DNA of 64,000 nt, taken from contig CANRNL010000001.1 of the NCBI GenBank assembly GCA_947631965.1, forward strand, positions 1-64,000, read 5' to 3'. Numbering within the stretch: position 1 is the stretch's first letter; the number at the start of each line of letters is the position of its first letter. Under the pieces are notes generated by a model. The model ran no database searches. It saw only the letters and a list, made by a program, of their open reading frames with translations, and had not been told where the DNA came from. The translations under genes and the position numbers were made by a program. The DNA is from an uncultured Clostridia bacterium. GTDB taxonomy: Bacteria; Bacillota; Clostridia; Monoglobales; Monoglobaceae. This document shows positions 38,918 to 49,983 of the stretch, piece by piece.

Positions 38918-39640
38918 ATGTCGGAAAACGAAAACATTAAAAAATTCTTAGACGCCGTGCGCGGAGGGAAGAGGATGGTGTTCTTCGGCGGCGCGGGCGT
39001 TTCCACCGAGAGCGGAATACCCGACTTCCGAAGCGTTGACGGGCTTTACAATCAAAAATACGACTATCCGCCCGAAGTGATTTTGTCGCACTCGTTTTTC
39101 AAGTACAAGACCGAGGAGTTTTACAAATTTTACCGCGACAAAATGCTGTGTACCGACGCAAAACCGAACATTACCCACACCACTCTTGCGCGTCTTGAGC
39201 GCGAGGGGGTCCTCGCCGCCGTGGTCACTCAAAACATCGACGGTCTGCACCAGGCGGCGGGGAGCAAAAACGTGTTTGAGCTTCACGGGAGCGTACACCG
39301 AAATTACTGCGAAAAATGCGGTGCGTTCTTCGGCGTTGACGCGATAACGGACAGCACCGGAATACCCAGATGCAGCTGCGGCGGGGTTATAAAGCCCGAC
39401 GTGGTTCTCTACGAGGAGGGGCTGGACGACAAGACCGTAAACGGCGCGGTGCGCGCAATCTCAAACGCGGACGTGCTTATAGTAGGCGGAACGTCGCTCT
39501 CGGTATATCCGGCGGCGGGACTTATAAAATACTATCGCGGCAAGTCTCTGATTTTAATAAACAAATCAGCCACGCCTTACGACAATCTCGCGAACATTGT
39601 CATAAACGACAGCTTAGGCTCGGTAATGAGCCTGATATAA
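38918..39640 (+). CDS. NAD-dependent protein deacylase, SIR2 family
   Basis: VFFGGAGVSTESGIPDFRS, TQNIDGLHQAAGS, Cys4 zinc site, GGTSLSVYPAA. Confidence 0.95.
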   Translation: MSENENIKKFLDAVRGGKRMVFFGGAGVSTESGIPDFRSVDGLYNQKYDYPPEVILSHSFFKYKTEEFYKFYRDKMLCTDAKPNITHTTLARLEREGVLAAVVTQNIDGLHQAAGSKNVFELHGSVHRNYCEKCGAFFGVDAITDSTGIPRCSCGGVIKPDVVLYEEGLDDKTVNGAVRAISNADVLIVGGTSLSVYPAAGLIKYYRGKSLILINKSATPYDNLANIVINDSLGSVMSLI

Positions 39641-39672
39641 ATTTTTAATTTTTGCAAAGGGAGGAATTTACA

Positions 39673-41388
39673 ATGAATTTAAAACAGAAACTGACAGCGG
39701 CGGCTCTTTGCGTAGCAATCTCGATTTTCACGGTCGGAAGCGCGGCGGCGTTCGAGTTTCCCGTGCCCGACTGGGGACAGTTACTTAAAGAAAAAGAAGC
39801 TATGGTATTAAACAGCGAGCTTGACTTGTACGTTGAGGGTGCTGTCGAGTCCGCGCCCTACTTCGGCGCAAGACTTGAACCGCGCGGAGGCGCGTATATC
39901 GGAATGGTTGCCGAAAACTCGGCCGACTTTCAGCCGCTCGGCAGTTATCTTACATACATAGACGATATGAACCAAAGCGACATATATTACCCCGCCAACG
40001 AGATGATTAAAAACGGCAATTCCGCCGTTATGGTGGGCTGGACAATAAGTGATATGGGAAACGTTGATTTTGACAAGATGAGGAGTGTGCTGGATACCTT
40101 AAATTCGTACAACAGACCTATGTTTATACGCTTTGCAAACGAAATGAACGTGTCGGCTCTCGGCAACGCCCCCGAACAGTACAAAGCCGTTTTCCGCACT
40201 GCGGCAAATCTCATACACGAATACCCAAACTTCGCGGTGGTATGGTCGCCCAACGACTTAGGCGGACTTGACCGTCCTTTTGATTATTTTTATCCGGGTG
40301 ACGAATATGTTGACTGGGTGGGCGTAAGCTGTTACTCAATAAAATACTTTATGGGTAATCAAAACACCACCAGAGAGGACAGCATATACTTTATGAGCGG
40401 CGACTACGCGTGGGCGACAAACCGCGTAAAGCCGATAATTGATTTTATGACGAAAAACAACATAAACAAGCCCCTGATGATAAGCGAGGGAGGCGTGCCC
40501 ACAAACAACAGGTTCGGAGAAAACCTTGAGAGCTGGTCGTCGCCGAGGCTCAGAAATATGCTGTGGTACACCGTTATGAGATACCCGCAGATAAAAATGG
40601 TCAACTATTTCAACGCGCATATGGAGAACGAGCCTGAGAGATACGACATTTCGGACTATCCGTATGCAGCGAACATATTCCGCGAGGCGGCAAACAGCGG
40701 AGCGTATATAACCGGAACCGACAAAGGCGCGCGCTTCTCGTTCCAAAGAGCGGACAGCGCTCCGGTTTTATACGAGCAGGGTCAGACGCTCAGGCTCTAC
40801 TCATTCGCATATATTCCAAACAAGCAGGACGTAACAGTAAATTATAATCTGGACGGAAACTGGTATCACTCGTCCTCCCAAATTCCGTACACCTGCAATC
40901 TGGATTTATCGGGCATATCCGACGGCGGTCACACAATCGCGATTTCGACGGAGGGCGTTTCAAAGGAATACACCTTTTACAAGCACGGCTCGACCATAAG
41001 CTTTATGAACGACAGCGCGCCCCAAGCCGAACAATCGGTAAAGGTCACGCTCGACGGCTCTCTCATTGAATTTGAGGGTCAGCAGCCCGTTCTGCGAACC
41101 GACACCACGCTTGTGCCTATGCGCAAAATTTTTGAGTCGCTCGGCGCGGAGGTTGACTGGGACAACGACACGCAGACCGCAACGGCTTACAAAGGCTCGG
41201 TAACGATAGATATACCGATAGGCTCATCCGAAATATATGTGAACGGAAAAGCGCGTCCGGTCGGCGCTCCCGCAGAGCTGCTCGGCGACAAGACTATGAT
41301 TCCGGTAAGAGCGGTTTCGGAGGCTCTCGGCTGCACCGTGGACTGGAACAACGACACTATGACCGTAATAATCAGGTCGGGAAACTAA
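39673..41388 (+). CDS. Secreted GH26-like glycosidase with C-terminal copper-amine-oxidase-N-like domain
   Basis: Signal peptide; RPMFIRFANEMN, VVWSPNDLGG, KPLMISEGGVP; C-terminal LVPMRKIFESLGAEVDWDNDTQTATA. Confidence 0.78.
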   Translation: MNLKQKLTAAALCVAISIFTVGSAAAFEFPVPDWGQLLKEKEAMVLNSELDLYVEGAVESAPYFGARLEPRGGAYIGMVAENSADFQPLGSYLTYIDDMNQSDIYYPANEMIKNGNSAVMVGWTISDMGNVDFDKMRSVLDTLNSYNRPMFIRFANEMNVSALGNAPEQYKAVFRTAANLIHEYPNFAVVWSPNDLGGLDRPFDYFYPGDEYVDWVGVSCYSIKYFMGNQNTTREDSIYFMSGDYAWATNRVKPIIDFMTKNNINKPLMISEGGVPTNNRFGENLESWSSPRLRNMLWYTVMRYPQIKMVNYFNAHMENEPERYDISDYPYAANIFREAANSGAYITGTDKGARFSFQRADSAPVLYEQGQTLRLYSFAYIPNKQDVTVNYNLDGNWYHSSSQIPYTCNLDLSGISDGGHTIAISTEGVSKEYTFYKHGSTISFMNDSAPQAEQSVKVTLDGSLIEFEGQQPVLRTDTTLVPMRKIFESLGAEVDWDNDTQTATAYKGSVTIDIPIGSSEIYVNGKARPVGAPAELLGDKTMIPVRAVSEALGCTVDWNNDTMTVIIRSGN

Positions 41389-41401
41389 AAATTAAGCGAA
41401 T

Positions 41402-41436
41402 AAAAAAACCGCATCAATCTTGATGCGGTTTTTTTA
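41402..41436. terminator. Bidirectional terminator between convergent genes
   Basis: aaaaaaaccgcatcaatcttgatgcggttttttta. Confidence 0.9.
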
Positions 41437-42264
41437 TTCGCCTACCGTGTTTCTTATCATTCGCAGCAACTGTGTACCGTTCGTGCCACCTATGACGGTA
41501 AGCCGCTTTATAGAGTGAAGTCCGTCCCACTTTACATTGGCGTAGCTTGGGTCGGAACTGAGCCTGTCGTCCACAAGCACCTCTACCCTGTACCCCGCAA
41601 GCTCCGCAAGCGGAACCAGCTTTTCGTCATAGCCGCCGTACGGGAACGCTATTACCTCGCAGGTCTTGCCGAGGTACTTTTCAATCATAAACTTCGACAT
41701 ACGAAGCTCCTTTTGAATGTCCGACTTGCTCATCTTGGAAAGGTCAACGTGCGACAGCGTGTGCGACTCAATGTCTATAAGTCCGCTCTGCTGCATTTCC
41801 ATCGCCTGTACCCAGCTAAAGTGAGAGTTGTTCACTTTGCCGTCCTCAGCACGCTCTCCGACCGTGCCGGTAACCACAAAAATCGTTGCGGGGAGCCCGT
41901 AGCGTTTTAAAATCGGATACGCAATCTCGTAGTTGCTCAGATACCCGTCGTCAAACGTTATCACCAGAGGCTTTTCGGGCAGTTCCTTTTCTCCCCTTAC
42001 ATAATCTATATAGTCGCTCAGCTTTATCACGTTATATCCCGCATTGACAATTGCTTTAATATTGTTTTCAAAATCATTTGCCGAGATGTTGGCAATGTCG
42101 CCCGTGCTGTCGTACGACGTTATATTGTGATACAGCAAAATCGGCACTTTGACCTCGTCGCTTTCATCGCTTTTATCCGCAAGCGCGCTGAGCATACCGC
42201 ACTGAAAAATAAGTATTGACAGTAGCGCGCAAACCGCGGCTTTAAACCATTTTGGAATATTCAT
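41434..42264 (-). CDS. Polysaccharide deacetylase family protein
   Basis: VPILLYHNI, LVITFDDGYLSNYEIAYPILKRYGLPATIFVV, IESHTLSHVDLS, AFPYGGY. Confidence 0.93.
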   Translation of the reverse strand: MNIPKWFKAAVCALLSILIFQCGMLSALADKSDESDEVKVPILLYHNITSYDSTGDIANISANDFENNIKAIVNAGYNVIKLSDYIDYVRGEKELPEKPLVITFDDGYLSNYEIAYPILKRYGLPATIFVVTGTVGERAEDGKVNNSHFSWVQAMEMQQSGLIDIESHTLSHVDLSKMSKSDIQKELRMSKFMIEKYLGKTCEVIAFPYGGYDEKLVPLAELAGYRVEVLVDDRLSSDPSYANVKWDGLHSIKRLTVIGGTNGTQLLRMIRNTVGE

Positions 42265-42269
42265 CTTAT

Positions 42270-43658
42270 TTACAGTCCCTTTCCGGCAATTTTTATTACT
42301 TCTTCGTTATTCTTTGTCTTTGAAATCAAATTTAACAATTTTTCGGTCACCTCGGCGGTGTTTTGGTTGGACAGCGCGCGCCGTATGCTCCAAACCGCCA
42401 TAAGCTCCTCTCCGCGCATCAAAAGCTCCTCGCGTCTCGTACCCGACTTGGAAATATCTATCGCGGGGAAGATACGCATTTCCTGAAGCTTTCTGTCGAG
42501 ATGTATCTCCATATTTCCGGTACCTTTGAATTCCTCGAAAATCACGTCGTCCATACGGCTGCCCGTTTCAATCAAAGCCGTCGCGAGAATGGTCAGACTG
42601 CCGCCCTCCTCTATGTTGCGCGCCGCGCCGAAAAAGCGTTTCGGGCGGTAGAGTGCGGACGGGTCAAGTCCTCCCGACAGTGTTCTGCCCGATGGAGCAA
42701 TCGTAAGATTATACGCCCTCGCCAAACGCGTCAGGCTGTCAAGCAAAATCACAACGTCTTTTTTATGCTCTACCAGACGCTTTGCCCGCTCCAGAACTAT
42801 CTCGGCAACCTTTGTGTGGTTCTGCGGCTCTTCGTCAAACGTGGAGTAAATAACGTCGCCTTTTATGGAGCGCTGTATCTCGGTAACCTCCTCCGGACGT
42901 TCGTCTATGAGCAAAACAATCAGCTTTATGTCGGGATTTGCGTTGGTTATGCTGTTGGCAATATGCTTGAGAAGGGTGGTCTTGCCCGCCTTGGGCGGCG
43001 CGACAATAATTCCTCTCTGCCCTTTGCCGATGGGCGAAACAAGGTCTATCATACGCATAGCGTAATCATCCTGACCGAGCGCGAGCTTCAGCCTTTCGTT
43101 AGGGAAAATCGGGGTCAGTTCGTCAAACGCGGTACGGTGTATCGAAACGTCTATCTTGTCGCCGTTCACCGTCTGAACGTACAGCAGCGCCTCAAAACGC
43201 TCTCCCTCGTGCTGCATTCTCGTGTTGCCCACGATATAGTCGCCGGTCTTGAGATTAAAGCGTCTTATATGATTTGACGAAACGTAAACATCATTTTCGC
43301 CCGACTGATAATTGTCGGAGCGCAAAAAGCCGTAACCCTCCGGAAGCACCTCCAAAACGCCGCTTTTCAGGTTGGTCTGACGCACGGGGTCGCTGTACTC
43401 GATATTGGACGACGCGCCTCTCTCCCGCCTTTCAACCCTGAACGGTCTTTCGCGAACGGGCGCGGCAGTCTCCGTAGGTTCGGATGGCAAATCGGTCTTT
43501 TCAGTCGTTTCGCCCGACGCTTCCGCATCGCCGCAAAAAGGCTTCAAAAGCTCCAGCAGTTCCTTTTTTCGATATTTTGTGACCGACTTTATTCCGTTGT
43601 CGTGAGCAATCTTATAAAGCTCCGTTATCTTCTTCTTTGTAAGCTCTTCATACAGCAT
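42270..43658 (-). CDS. rho: Transcription termination factor Rho
   Basis: [82 protein letters not shown]. Confidence 0.96.
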   Translation of the reverse strand: MLYEELTKKKITELYKIAHDNGIKSVTKYRKKELLELLKPFCGDAEASGETTEKTDLPSEPTETAAPVRERPFRVERRERGASSNIEYSDPVRQTNLKSGVLEVLPEGYGFLRSDNYQSGENDVYVSSNHIRRFNLKTGDYIVGNTRMQHEGERFEALLYVQTVNGDKIDVSIHRTAFDELTPIFPNERLKLALGQDDYAMRMIDLVSPIGKGQRGIIVAPPKAGKTTLLKHIANSITNANPDIKLIVLLIDERPEEVTEIQRSIKGDVIYSTFDEEPQNHTKVAEIVLERAKRLVEHKKDVVILLDSLTRLARAYNLTIAPSGRTLSGGLDPSALYRPKRFFGAARNIEEGGSLTILATALIETGSRMDDVIFEEFKGTGNMEIHLDRKLQEMRIFPAIDISKSGTRREELLMRGEELMAVWSIRRALSNQNTAEVTEKLLNLISKTKNNEEVIKIAGKGL

Positions 43659-43679
43659 ACCATATAACTCCTTCCGTTT

Positions 43680-44306
43680 TTACTTAACACTTGTATGGTC
43701 TAAAAAATTGACAATAAAATTATTGTTGTAAATTTGCGATGCCGCAACCGACTGTGAAATTTGCTCCTCAAAAAATTCGGAGCTGTGAACTGGCTCGATT
43801 GCGAAAACCAACGCGGCGGCTATATACAAAATCAACACTCCCTCCGCCGCGCCGAGTATACCGCCGAGCAGCTTGTTGCACTGCTTCACAACGGGCAGCC
43901 GCGAAGCCACCTTGCACGCCGCTCCGAGCAGTAAAATCAACACTCGGCACAAAATCAACGTCAAAACAAACGCCAAAAGCGCGGTTATTATATTTGAAAT
44001 TCCGAGCGCGGCGGCGTCCGCTCCGCTGTCTATGCCCGCATCGACAAAGCCTCTGAAAAGCTCCGGCACGGCGCTCTTGGTTTCGAGAGCGCCCGGCTCG
44101 GTAATTCCCGTTTTTACGGCGTTTAATATATATTCAAATACGGGGGTGGTTTTGAGAAACTCGGCTACCGGAGAGTAAAAAATCCATGCCAAAATCGTTG
44201 ACAAAAACCAGGAACACACCGACACAATCGTCCTTAGTATTCCTCTCTTAACTCCCAAAATACACATTATAACAATAACCGCCGCCGCTATTATATCCAA
44301 GACCAT
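43680..44306 (-). CDS. CvpA family membrane protein
   Basis: MVLDIIAAAVIVIMCILGVKRGILRTI; CvpA-like topology. Confidence 0.8.
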   Translation of the reverse strand: MVLDIIAAAVIVIMCILGVKRGILRTIVSVCSWFLSTILAWIFYSPVAEFLKTTPVFEYILNAVKTGITEPGALETKSAVPELFRGFVDAGIDSGADAAALGISNIITALLAFVLTLILCRVLILLLGAACKVASRLPVVKQCNKLLGGILGAAEGVLILYIAAALVFAIEPVHSSEFFEEQISQSVAASQIYNNNFIVNFLDHTSVK

Positions 44307-44333
44307 ATATATTCCTCCGACGCAAAAACCTTG

Positions 44334-45413
44334 CTACCTGATTTTGACAATGCTGTACTTGCCGCTTCCGCCCGCCGCAAAAACGCGCCGTCCGCCGCCG
44401 AACAGACACAAATCCTTTATTTCGTGTTCACACTTTTCGGTGTTTTTCAGCTTTCCGTTTGAGCTTATGTAATATATATCGCGCATAAGGCTTGCCGCAA
44501 TCACGCCGCCGTCCGACGACAAGTGCTTGAGTTCGCCGCTCGCCTCATAACTGCCCTTGAGCTTACCGCTCCTTGAGTATATTTCGAGCGTCGTGTTGTT
44601 TTTGTTATTCATCACGGCAAACGCCATATTATTTTCGTCGTCAATATTAAACTCGGACACGCTTCGTCCGCCGAAACTGACCTCAAATCTTACCTTGCCG
44701 TCTTTATTGTAACCGACCGTCTCGCTGTCCGAAACCGTGACGATTTTTCCGCTGTCGGTAAATCTTACCGTACCCATTACGGTATCGGGGCGGGTGGTCT
44801 GTCCGAAAAGCTTATCCGCCTTGGTATCCAAAACGACCAGCTTTGACCCTGCGGTGCGCTCGTCCGTTGTTATGAGCGACGCCGCAACATACCTGCCGTC
44901 CGACGACAAATCGACGTCGGTCAAATACCCCTCGTTGCAGTGCCAGCGGTATTTTTCTCTGCCCTTTTTGTCGAGCAGCACCACCATTCCTTTATATCCC
45001 TCATCATCGCAGGCGACCGCCATATCCCCGCGCTTATTCACGTTCGCGGAAATAATATTGGTTGCCGAGGCATACTCGCAAAGCTGTTTGTCGTCATAAG
45101 CGAGATTTATTTTATTGGTGGAAAGGTCTGCTATAACAATATACTTCCCGCGAGTACGCACAAGCGCGTCGGAGCTTGGCACGTTCAGCGACCACTCGGA
45201 GTTTCCGCCGCTGTCCACAAGCTGAATTCCCTCCGCCGAAACAAGCAATACATTATCATTATACGGCTTCAGTTCCTTCGGTATAACCTCTCCGAGCTGT
45301 GTTTTTCCTCTGCCGGAAGAGGATGATATAAGCACGAGAATTATCACCGCCGCAAGAATCACCGCGCCGAGCAAAATCGCCGTTTTTTTGTTTTTTATAT
45401 CTTCTGTTCTCAT
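44334..45413 (-). CDS. DUF5711 family membrane-anchored beta-propeller-like protein
   Basis: N-terminal TM then NLAYDDKQLCEYASATNIISANVNKRGDMAVACDDEGYKGMVVL; neighbour of cvpA. Confidence 0.7.
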   Translation of the reverse strand: MRTEDIKNKKTAILLGAVILAAVIILVLISSSSGRGKTQLGEVIPKELKPYNDNVLLVSAEGIQLVDSGGNSEWSLNVPSSDALVRTRGKYIVIADLSTNKINLAYDDKQLCEYASATNIISANVNKRGDMAVACDDEGYKGMVVLLDKKGREKYRWHCNEGYLTDVDLSSDGRYVAASLITTDERTAGSKLVVLDTKADKLFGQTTRPDTVMGTVRFTDSGKIVTVSDSETVGYNKDGKVRFEVSFGGRSVSEFNIDDENNMAFAVMNNKNNTTLEIYSRSGKLKGSYEASGELKHLSSDGGVIAASLMRDIYYISSNGKLKNTEKCEHEIKDLCLFGGGRRVFAAGGSGKYSIVKIR

Positions 45414-45414
45414 C

Positions 45415-46188
45415 TTAGTCCTCCGACAGCAATTTGAAATTTTCATAATACACTTTTTTAAGAAACAGTCCGTTCGGCGGCGCGGTGATACCCGCCCGCG
45501 AGCGGTCGCATGCTGCTATTATCGACGGTATATCCGACGCGTTGGTCCTTCCCGCTCCGACATACGCAACCGTTCCGGTTATAATGCGCACCATATTGTA
45601 TAAAAACGCGTCCGCCGTTATTTCAAGCGCCAATATATCGGGATTTTCGGGAAGTCGGTACACCTCGCACTTTGAAACCGTGCGCTCGGTGGTCTTTTGA
45701 GAGCCTCCCACCGAAACAAACCCCGCAAAATCGTGCCGCCCCTCAAACGACTTCGCCGCCTTTTGCATATCCGAAAGGCTCAGCGTGCGCGGAATATGCC
45801 AGCAGTACCTCTCAAGAAACGGGCTTCGCTTCGCGCCGCTGAAAATATAATAGACATATGTCTTTCCCTTTGCGCAAAAACGCGCGTCAAACCCATCCGA
45901 GACTTCCGCCGAGCCGAGCGCGGCAACGCTCGAACACGGTAGCTTGGTGTTAAGCGCAATCCACATTCTGTCGGGCGGAACGGCGCTCTCGGTTTTAAAA
46001 TTAAAGACGTATTCAAGAGCGTGTACGCCCGCGTCGGTGCGGCTGCATCCGGTAACGGCAATTTTTTCTCCCGTTATCTCGCCGAGAGCCTCCTCCACCG
46101 TCTGCTGAACGCTTATTCCGTTTTTCTGCCTTTGCCAGCCGTGAAACGACGAGCCGTCATAAGTTATTTTAACCGCTATATTTTTCAT
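45415..46188 (-). CDS. truA: tRNA pseudouridine(38-40) synthase TruA
   Basis: VKITYDGSSFHGWQRQK, VTGCSRTDAGVHAL, FLYNMVRIITGTVAYVG. Confidence 0.95.
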   Translation of the reverse strand: MKNIAVKITYDGSSFHGWQRQKNGISVQQTVEEALGEITGEKIAVTGCSRTDAGVHALEYVFNFKTESAVPPDRMWIALNTKLPCSSVAALGSAEVSDGFDARFCAKGKTYVYYIFSGAKRSPFLERYCWHIPRTLSLSDMQKAAKSFEGRHDFAGFVSVGGSQKTTERTVSKCEVYRLPENPDILALEITADAFLYNMVRIITGTVAYVGAGRTNASDIPSIIAACDRSRAGITAPPNGLFLKKVYYENFKLLSED

Positions 46189-46198
46189 GGTAAATTCC

Positions 46199-47008
46199 TC
46201 AAAACGCAAACAGGAAATTTGTCGCAAAAACCGCCGCGGTAAACACCGCGAAAATCAGCCACGCAAACGCGTCTCTTCTGCCGTACTCCAGCTTATTGAG
46301 GCGCGTTCTGTTTTTGCCGCCCCGATAGCATCTGCACTCCATAGCCGTAGCCAATTCGTCGGCGCGGCGGAAAGAGCTTATAAACAGCGGAATTAAAATC
46401 GGCACCATAGCCTTTGCGCGCCGTACCAGATTTCCGCTGTCAAAATCCGCTCCGCGCGCACTCTGCGCCTTGATTATTTTGTCGGTTTCTTCCAAAAGGG
46501 TCGGAATAAATCTCAGCGCAATGGTCATCATCATAGAAATCTCGTGCGCCGGAACCCCTATTTTCCCGAACGGGCTGAGCAGGCGCTCCATACCGTCGGT
46601 GAGCAAAATCGGCGACGTGGTAAGCGTCAGGAGAGATGTACCCATAATCAGAAACAGCAGTCTCAAAACCATAAACACCGCAAAGCGAAGTCCTTCGTCG
46701 GTAATCGTAAAAATCCACCAGTGAAAGATAATTACGCCGCCCGACGTCAGGAACAGATTAAACAGCGCGGTTATTAAAATAAAAAACATAATCGGTTTAA
46801 GCCCTCTGAGTATAAAGCGCACGGGTACTCTCGCCATAGCGCAGCAGCTTATCACAAAGAGCGCGAGGACCATATATCCGACAAAGCTCTTTACAAAAAA
46901 CACAACCACGACATAGACAAGTACCAAAAGAATTTTTGTTCGCGGGTCAAGGCGGTGTATGACCGATTCGGCAGGAAAAAACTGACCTATGGTAATATCC
47001 GTAATCAT
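46199..47008 (-). CDS. ecfT: Energy-coupling factor transporter transmembrane protein EcfT
   Basis: HRLDPRTKILLVL; SARGADFDSGNLVRRAKAMVPILIPLFISSFRRADELATAMECRCYRGG. Confidence 0.93.
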   Translation of the reverse strand: MITDITIGQFFPAESVIHRLDPRTKILLVLVYVVVVFFVKSFVGYMVLALFVISCCAMARVPVRFILRGLKPIMFFILITALFNLFLTSGGVIIFHWWIFTITDEGLRFAVFMVLRLLFLIMGTSLLTLTTSPILLTDGMERLLSPFGKIGVPAHEISMMMTIALRFIPTLLEETDKIIKAQSARGADFDSGNLVRRAKAMVPILIPLFISSFRRADELATAMECRCYRGGKNRTRLNKLEYGRRDAFAWLIFAVFTAAVFATNFLFAF

Positions 47009-47862
47009 CAGCTCACCCCGCCTTCTTTTAAAGCCGAAACAATTTCTCTTTCGGCCTCTCTGATTGTAAAAATTCCCTGCTTCAAAGACGGGATTTTTTC
47101 ACGAAGATTATCTGTTATCTTAGTGACCTGAGGCACCGCAAGACCCATTTTTTCAAGCTCCGCGCCTCGGCTGAACACCTCTCTGACCGAGCCGTCCATC
47201 GCCAGAGCGCCCTTGTTCATAACGACAATTCGCTCCGCCAGCCGCGCCACGTCCTCCATACTGTGCGTGACCAAAACTACGGTCGCGCCCGTTCTCGCAT
47301 GCATATCCTTAATTTTAAACAAAATTTCATCTCTGCCCGACGGGTCCAGTCCTGCGGTCGGCTCGTCAAGCACGAGTATTTTCGGTTCCATAGCCAGAAT
47401 ACCCGCGATTGCGGCGCGGCGTTTTTGTCCGCCCGACATCTCAAACGGCGACTTCTCCAACGCCTCGTCGGACAGCCCGACCATACTCGCCGCAAACCTT
47501 ACGCGGCGGTCTACTTCATCCGCCGAAAGACCCATATTGCGAGGTCCGAACGAAATATCTTTATATACCGTTTCTTCAAAAAGCTGATATTCGGGGTACT
47601 GCATAACCAGACCTACCTTAAAGCGAATGTCGCGCAGAGATTTAAGCGTGCCTATATCAACTCCGTCTATTAAAACTCTGCCCGACGTGGGCTTTAAAAG
47701 ACCGTTAAAAAGCCGGATAAGCGTGGACTTTCCCGAACCGGTATGCCCGATAAGTCCAATAAATTCGCCGTCCTCTATTGTTATATTAACATTTTTAAGC
47801 GCCTCTTTTTCAAACGGGCTGCCCTTTTGATAAACGTAAGAAACATCTTCGAGCTTTAACAT
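47008..47862 (-). CDS. ecfA2: Energy-coupling factor transporter ATPase 2
   Basis: ABC ATPase: GHTGSGKSTLIRLFNGLL, MSGGQKRRAAIAGILAMEP; start MLKLEDVSYVYQ. Confidence 0.92.
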   Translation of the reverse strand: MLKLEDVSYVYQKGSPFEKEALKNVNITIEDGEFIGLIGHTGSGKSTLIRLFNGLLKPTSGRVLIDGVDIGTLKSLRDIRFKVGLVMQYPEYQLFEETVYKDISFGPRNMGLSADEVDRRVRFAASMVGLSDEALEKSPFEMSGGQKRRAAIAGILAMEPKILVLDEPTAGLDPSGRDEILFKIKDMHARTGATVVLVTHSMEDVARLAERIVVMNKGALAMDGSVREVFSRGAELEKMGLAVPQVTKITDNLREKIPSLKQGIFTIREAEREIVSALKEGGVS

Positions 47863-47885
47863 ATGCGTATTACGCCCTTTCTCAC

Positions 47886-48749
47886 TTATTTCCGTGCCTG
47901 CGTCATCAAACGCTCGATTTCGGAAGTACACTCTTCCGCGTTCAAAACATCTGTTTTTATATCAAATCCGTCCTTTGACAAAAGGTACGCAAGCTCGGTT
48001 GCCTGCGGAACGTCAAGACCGATTTTTTTCAGCTCATCCACCTGCGAAAATACCTCACGCGGCGAAGCGTCGCGCACGATTTGTCCGTCGCTTATAACCA
48101 CTACGCGGTCGGCGCGCACCGCCTCATCCATATAATGCGTTATCAGTATTACCGTCATACCCTCCTCGCGGTTAAGGCGGGAAACCGTGTTTATAATCTC
48201 CCGTCTGCCCGACGGGTCGAGCATAGCGGTCGGCTCGTCAAGCACTATTACGTCGGGCATCATAGCCAAAACTCCCGCAATGGCAACGCGCTGCTTCTGT
48301 CCGCCCGAAAGGTGGTGCGGCTCGCTTCGCCGAAACTCGTACATTCCGACGGTTTTAAGCGCGTAATCCACTCTTTTCCGTATTTCTGCGGGCGGAACTC
48401 CCATATTTTCGGGAGCAAACGCCACGTCCTCCTCAACTATTGTGGTGACAATCTGATTGTCGGGGTTTTGAAACACCATTCCGACGCGGCTCCTTATATC
48501 AAAAAGCCTGTCCTCGTCCGCCGTGTCTATCCCGTCCGCCAGCACCCTGCCCGACGTGGGCGTAAGTATCGCGTTCATCAGCTTCGCAAGCGTCGATTTG
48601 CCCGAACCGTTATGACCGAGAACAGCCACAAACTCCCCTCGGCGCACATTCAGGTTTATATTCCTCAAAACCTCGGTCGTCTTGCCCGTCTCCGAATTTG
48701 AGTATGAGAAGTTAAGATTTTCAATTTTAATTATATCGTCAGTACCCAT
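47886..48749 (-). CDS. ecfA1: Energy-coupling factor transporter ATPase 1
   Basis: GHNGSGKSTLAKLMNAIL, LSGGQKQRVAIAGVLAMMPDVIVLDEPTAMLDPSGR. Confidence 0.92.
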   Translation of the reverse strand: MGTDDIIKIENLNFSYSNSETGKTTEVLRNINLNVRRGEFVAVLGHNGSGKSTLAKLMNAILTPTSGRVLADGIDTADEDRLFDIRSRVGMVFQNPDNQIVTTIVEEDVAFAPENMGVPPAEIRKRVDYALKTVGMYEFRRSEPHHLSGGQKQRVAIAGVLAMMPDVIVLDEPTAMLDPSGRREIINTVSRLNREEGMTVILITHYMDEAVRADRVVVISDGQIVRDASPREVFSQVDELKKIGLDVPQATELAYLLSKDGFDIKTDVLNAEECTSEIERLMTQARK

Positions 48750-48797
48750 ATAATCACCGCAGTCCCGATTTAATGTCGGCTTGATTTCATCATAATT

Positions 48798-49682
48798 TTA
48801 ATTTTTTGTCCATCTCGCGGAATAGCCGCAGGGCAGAACCATATTTCCGTTTGTTATCGGAAGCCCCACCTCGTCCGCCGTGGTTTTTCCTCCGAACCGC
48901 TTTTCCACCGTCAGACGCATAACATTTTTGAGCGCGCTGCACGCAAGTCCGGTGGTGTAAGAATTTATAAGGAAAAACAGCGGATTTTCGCTGAGAATGT
49001 CACAGCACATTTCGACCAAGCCGAAAAGCTCGTCCTCAATTTTCCACACCTCGCCCGACGGTCCGCGTCCGTACGAGGGAGGGTCCATAATTACCGCGTC
49101 GTAACGCCGTCCACGTCTGCCCTCGCGGGCGACAAATTTTTTCACATCATCCACAATATATCTTATCGGACAGTTTTCCAGACCCGAACGCGCGGCGTTC
49201 TCCTTTGCCCAGGCGACCATACCCTTCGCCGCGTCAACGTGGCAAACGCTCGCGCCCGCCTTCGCCGCCGCGACGGTTGCGCCGCCCGTGTATGCAAAGA
49301 GGTTTAGCACGCTGACGCTGCTCCTGCCGCTGTTTTTAATAAGCTCCGAAAACCAGTCCCAGTTCACAGCCTGTTCGGGGAACAACCCCGTATGCTTAAA
49401 GCCCATCGGCTTTACGCCGTAGCTCAAATCGCGGTACCTTATCTCCCAGTCGGGCAGACGTTTTCCGTAGTACTCCCAGTGTCCGCCGCCGCTTGAGCTG
49501 CGTATATAACGCGCGTCAGCCCTGCGCCAGAGCTTCGACTTTTCTCCCTCGGCAACGCTCCAGACTATCTGAGGGTCGGGGCGAACGAGTATAACGTCGC
49601 CCCATCTCTCCAGCTTTTCGCCGTCCGACGCGTCTATTAACTCGTAATCCTGCCACTTGTCCGAAAGAAACACCGCCCGCAC
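48798..49682 (-). CDS. Class I SAM-dependent methyltransferase (RlmI-like COG1092)
   Basis: VLNLFAYTGGATVAAAKAGASVCHVDAAKGMVAWAKENA, DAVIMDPPSYGRGPSGEVWKIE. Confidence 0.88.
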   Translation of the reverse strand: MRAVFLSDKWQDYELIDASDGEKLERWGDVILVRPDPQIVWSVAEGEKSKLWRRADARYIRSSSGGGHWEYYGKRLPDWEIRYRDLSYGVKPMGFKHTGLFPEQAVNWDWFSELIKNSGRSSVSVLNLFAYTGGATVAAAKAGASVCHVDAAKGMVAWAKENAARSGLENCPIRYIVDDVKKFVAREGRRGRRYDAVIMDPPSYGRGPSGEVWKIEDELFGLVEMCCDILSENPLFFLINSYTTGLACSALKNVMRLTVEKRFGGKTTADEVGLPITNGNMVLPCGYSARWTKN

Positions 49683-49983
49683 TCCTTGTTTTTAAACATA
49701 TTTATTTTATTGTACCACTAAATGCCATACCGTGTCAATTTTTTATTTTGGTGCGCGTCGTCGTCGCTACCCGCCCTTTACACTTCGATTTTTGTCGGTT
49801 ATTTTTTTGTTCCGATTTAGCTCGGTGCGTCGAGGGCGCCGCACCCTACAATAAAACACGCGCCGCAGACGCGTAATCTCCCAAAAAGCGGCTTGCGCTT
49901 TTTGGGAAAGAGGAGCAAGTTTCCCATAAAAGCGCAGACGCACGCTTGCGGGCGACGGAGCATAAAGGGAAACTTGTGACGAT